A stretch of 60,013 nucleotides of DNA, taken from contig NZ_JAMXLA010000001.1 in the NCBI RefSeq assembly GCF_024054175.1, forward strand, positions 288,386-348,398, given 5' to 3'. Of this stretch, positions 59,856 through 60,013 are shown in pieces. Each line of letters starts with the position of its first letter. Positions within the stretch are counted from its first letter, which is position 1. A program made the translations under genes and the position numbers. Below the pieces are notes generated by a model that saw nothing but the letters and a program-made list of their open reading frames with translations, did no database searches and had not been told where the DNA came from. Source of the stretch: Flavobacterium sp. NRK1 (GTDB lineage Bacteria; Bacteroidota; Bacteroidia; Flavobacteriales; Flavobacteriaceae).

Positions 59856-60013
59856 GAAGCCATAAAACCACACCTTACTTTAATTAAATGGCTTATTTGA
59901 TTTAAGGGGACGAATTTTTAATATTATCCCGTTATTTTAAAATCCGTTCTATAGGTATATACGAAGAGTTGTTTTTTTCGGATTTAAAAATTATATTTTT
60001 TTTAAAAAAAAAA

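Overview
The window reads as a chromosomal segment of a flavobacterium (Bacteroidota, Flavobacteriaceae or a close relative). The DNA is AT-rich. Exact or near-exact Bacteroidota promoters (TTG, about 19-21 bases, TAnnTTTG) sit in front of many genes, and Shine-Dalgarno sequences are not obvious. SecA is of the long Bacteroidota type, DnaJ has only two CxxCxGxG motifs, and secreted proteins carry CarboxypepD_reg and SusC-type plug domains. I see no integrase, transposase, CRISPR array or phage module. The 3' end runs into poly-A, which may be a contig edge.

Layout. 1-9.7 kb: a lipoylated 2-oxoacid dehydrogenase E2, a GT2 glycosyltransferase, Hsp20, an acyltransferase-like membrane protein, an ABC-F ATPase and several small conserved proteins. 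9.7-17.2 kb: a LolD/MacB-like ATPase, a PduO-type cobalamin adenosyltransferase, a DUF2795 protein, SecA and a CPA1 antiporter. 17.2-29.2 kb: a leftward block (FAD oxidase, DoxX, YceI, Fsr-like MFS, AEC transporter), then an Rrf2 regulator with an NAD(P)-binding partner, the MeaB GTPase, a MATE pump, PPK2 and small proteins. 29.3-33.8 kb: an ECF sigma factor overlapping a fused membrane protein (anti-sigma-like tail, CarboxypepD_reg, SusC-type plug, vWA), then a secreted plug-only paralogue and a small secreted protein. 33.9-36.9 kb: a second ABC-F ATPase, divergent from six tandem genes for tiny two-helix membrane proteins. 36.9-46.6 kb: mostly leftward genes, including a motif-degenerate DEAD-box protein, a sigma-54 response regulator without HTH, a Nat-type ABC exporter, grpE-dnaJ and a TIGR01777 epimerase. 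46.7-52.8 kb: a rightward envelope-stress-like cluster (DUF4870, PadR, PspC, three GIN-domain proteins, an NTF2-like protein). 52.8-60 kb: an alpha/beta hydrolase, DUF2254 and DUF2231 membrane proteins, an orphan eCIS tape-measure domain, tRNA-Pro(UGG), TrxB, a VOC protein and a DUF1801 protein.

The most unusual loci are the sigma/plug-vWA cluster (29.3-33.8 kb), where TonB-receptor plug domains occur without any barrel; the six-gene mini-membrane-protein array (35.6-36.9 kb); the orphan contractile-injection-system domain at 56.9 kb; and the DEAD-box protein whose catalytic motifs have all eroded. Several starts were moved inward from the longest reading frame because a promoter -7 element overlaps the upstream start or because a signal peptide begins internally. 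Family names come from motif recognition by eye; no database search was run.
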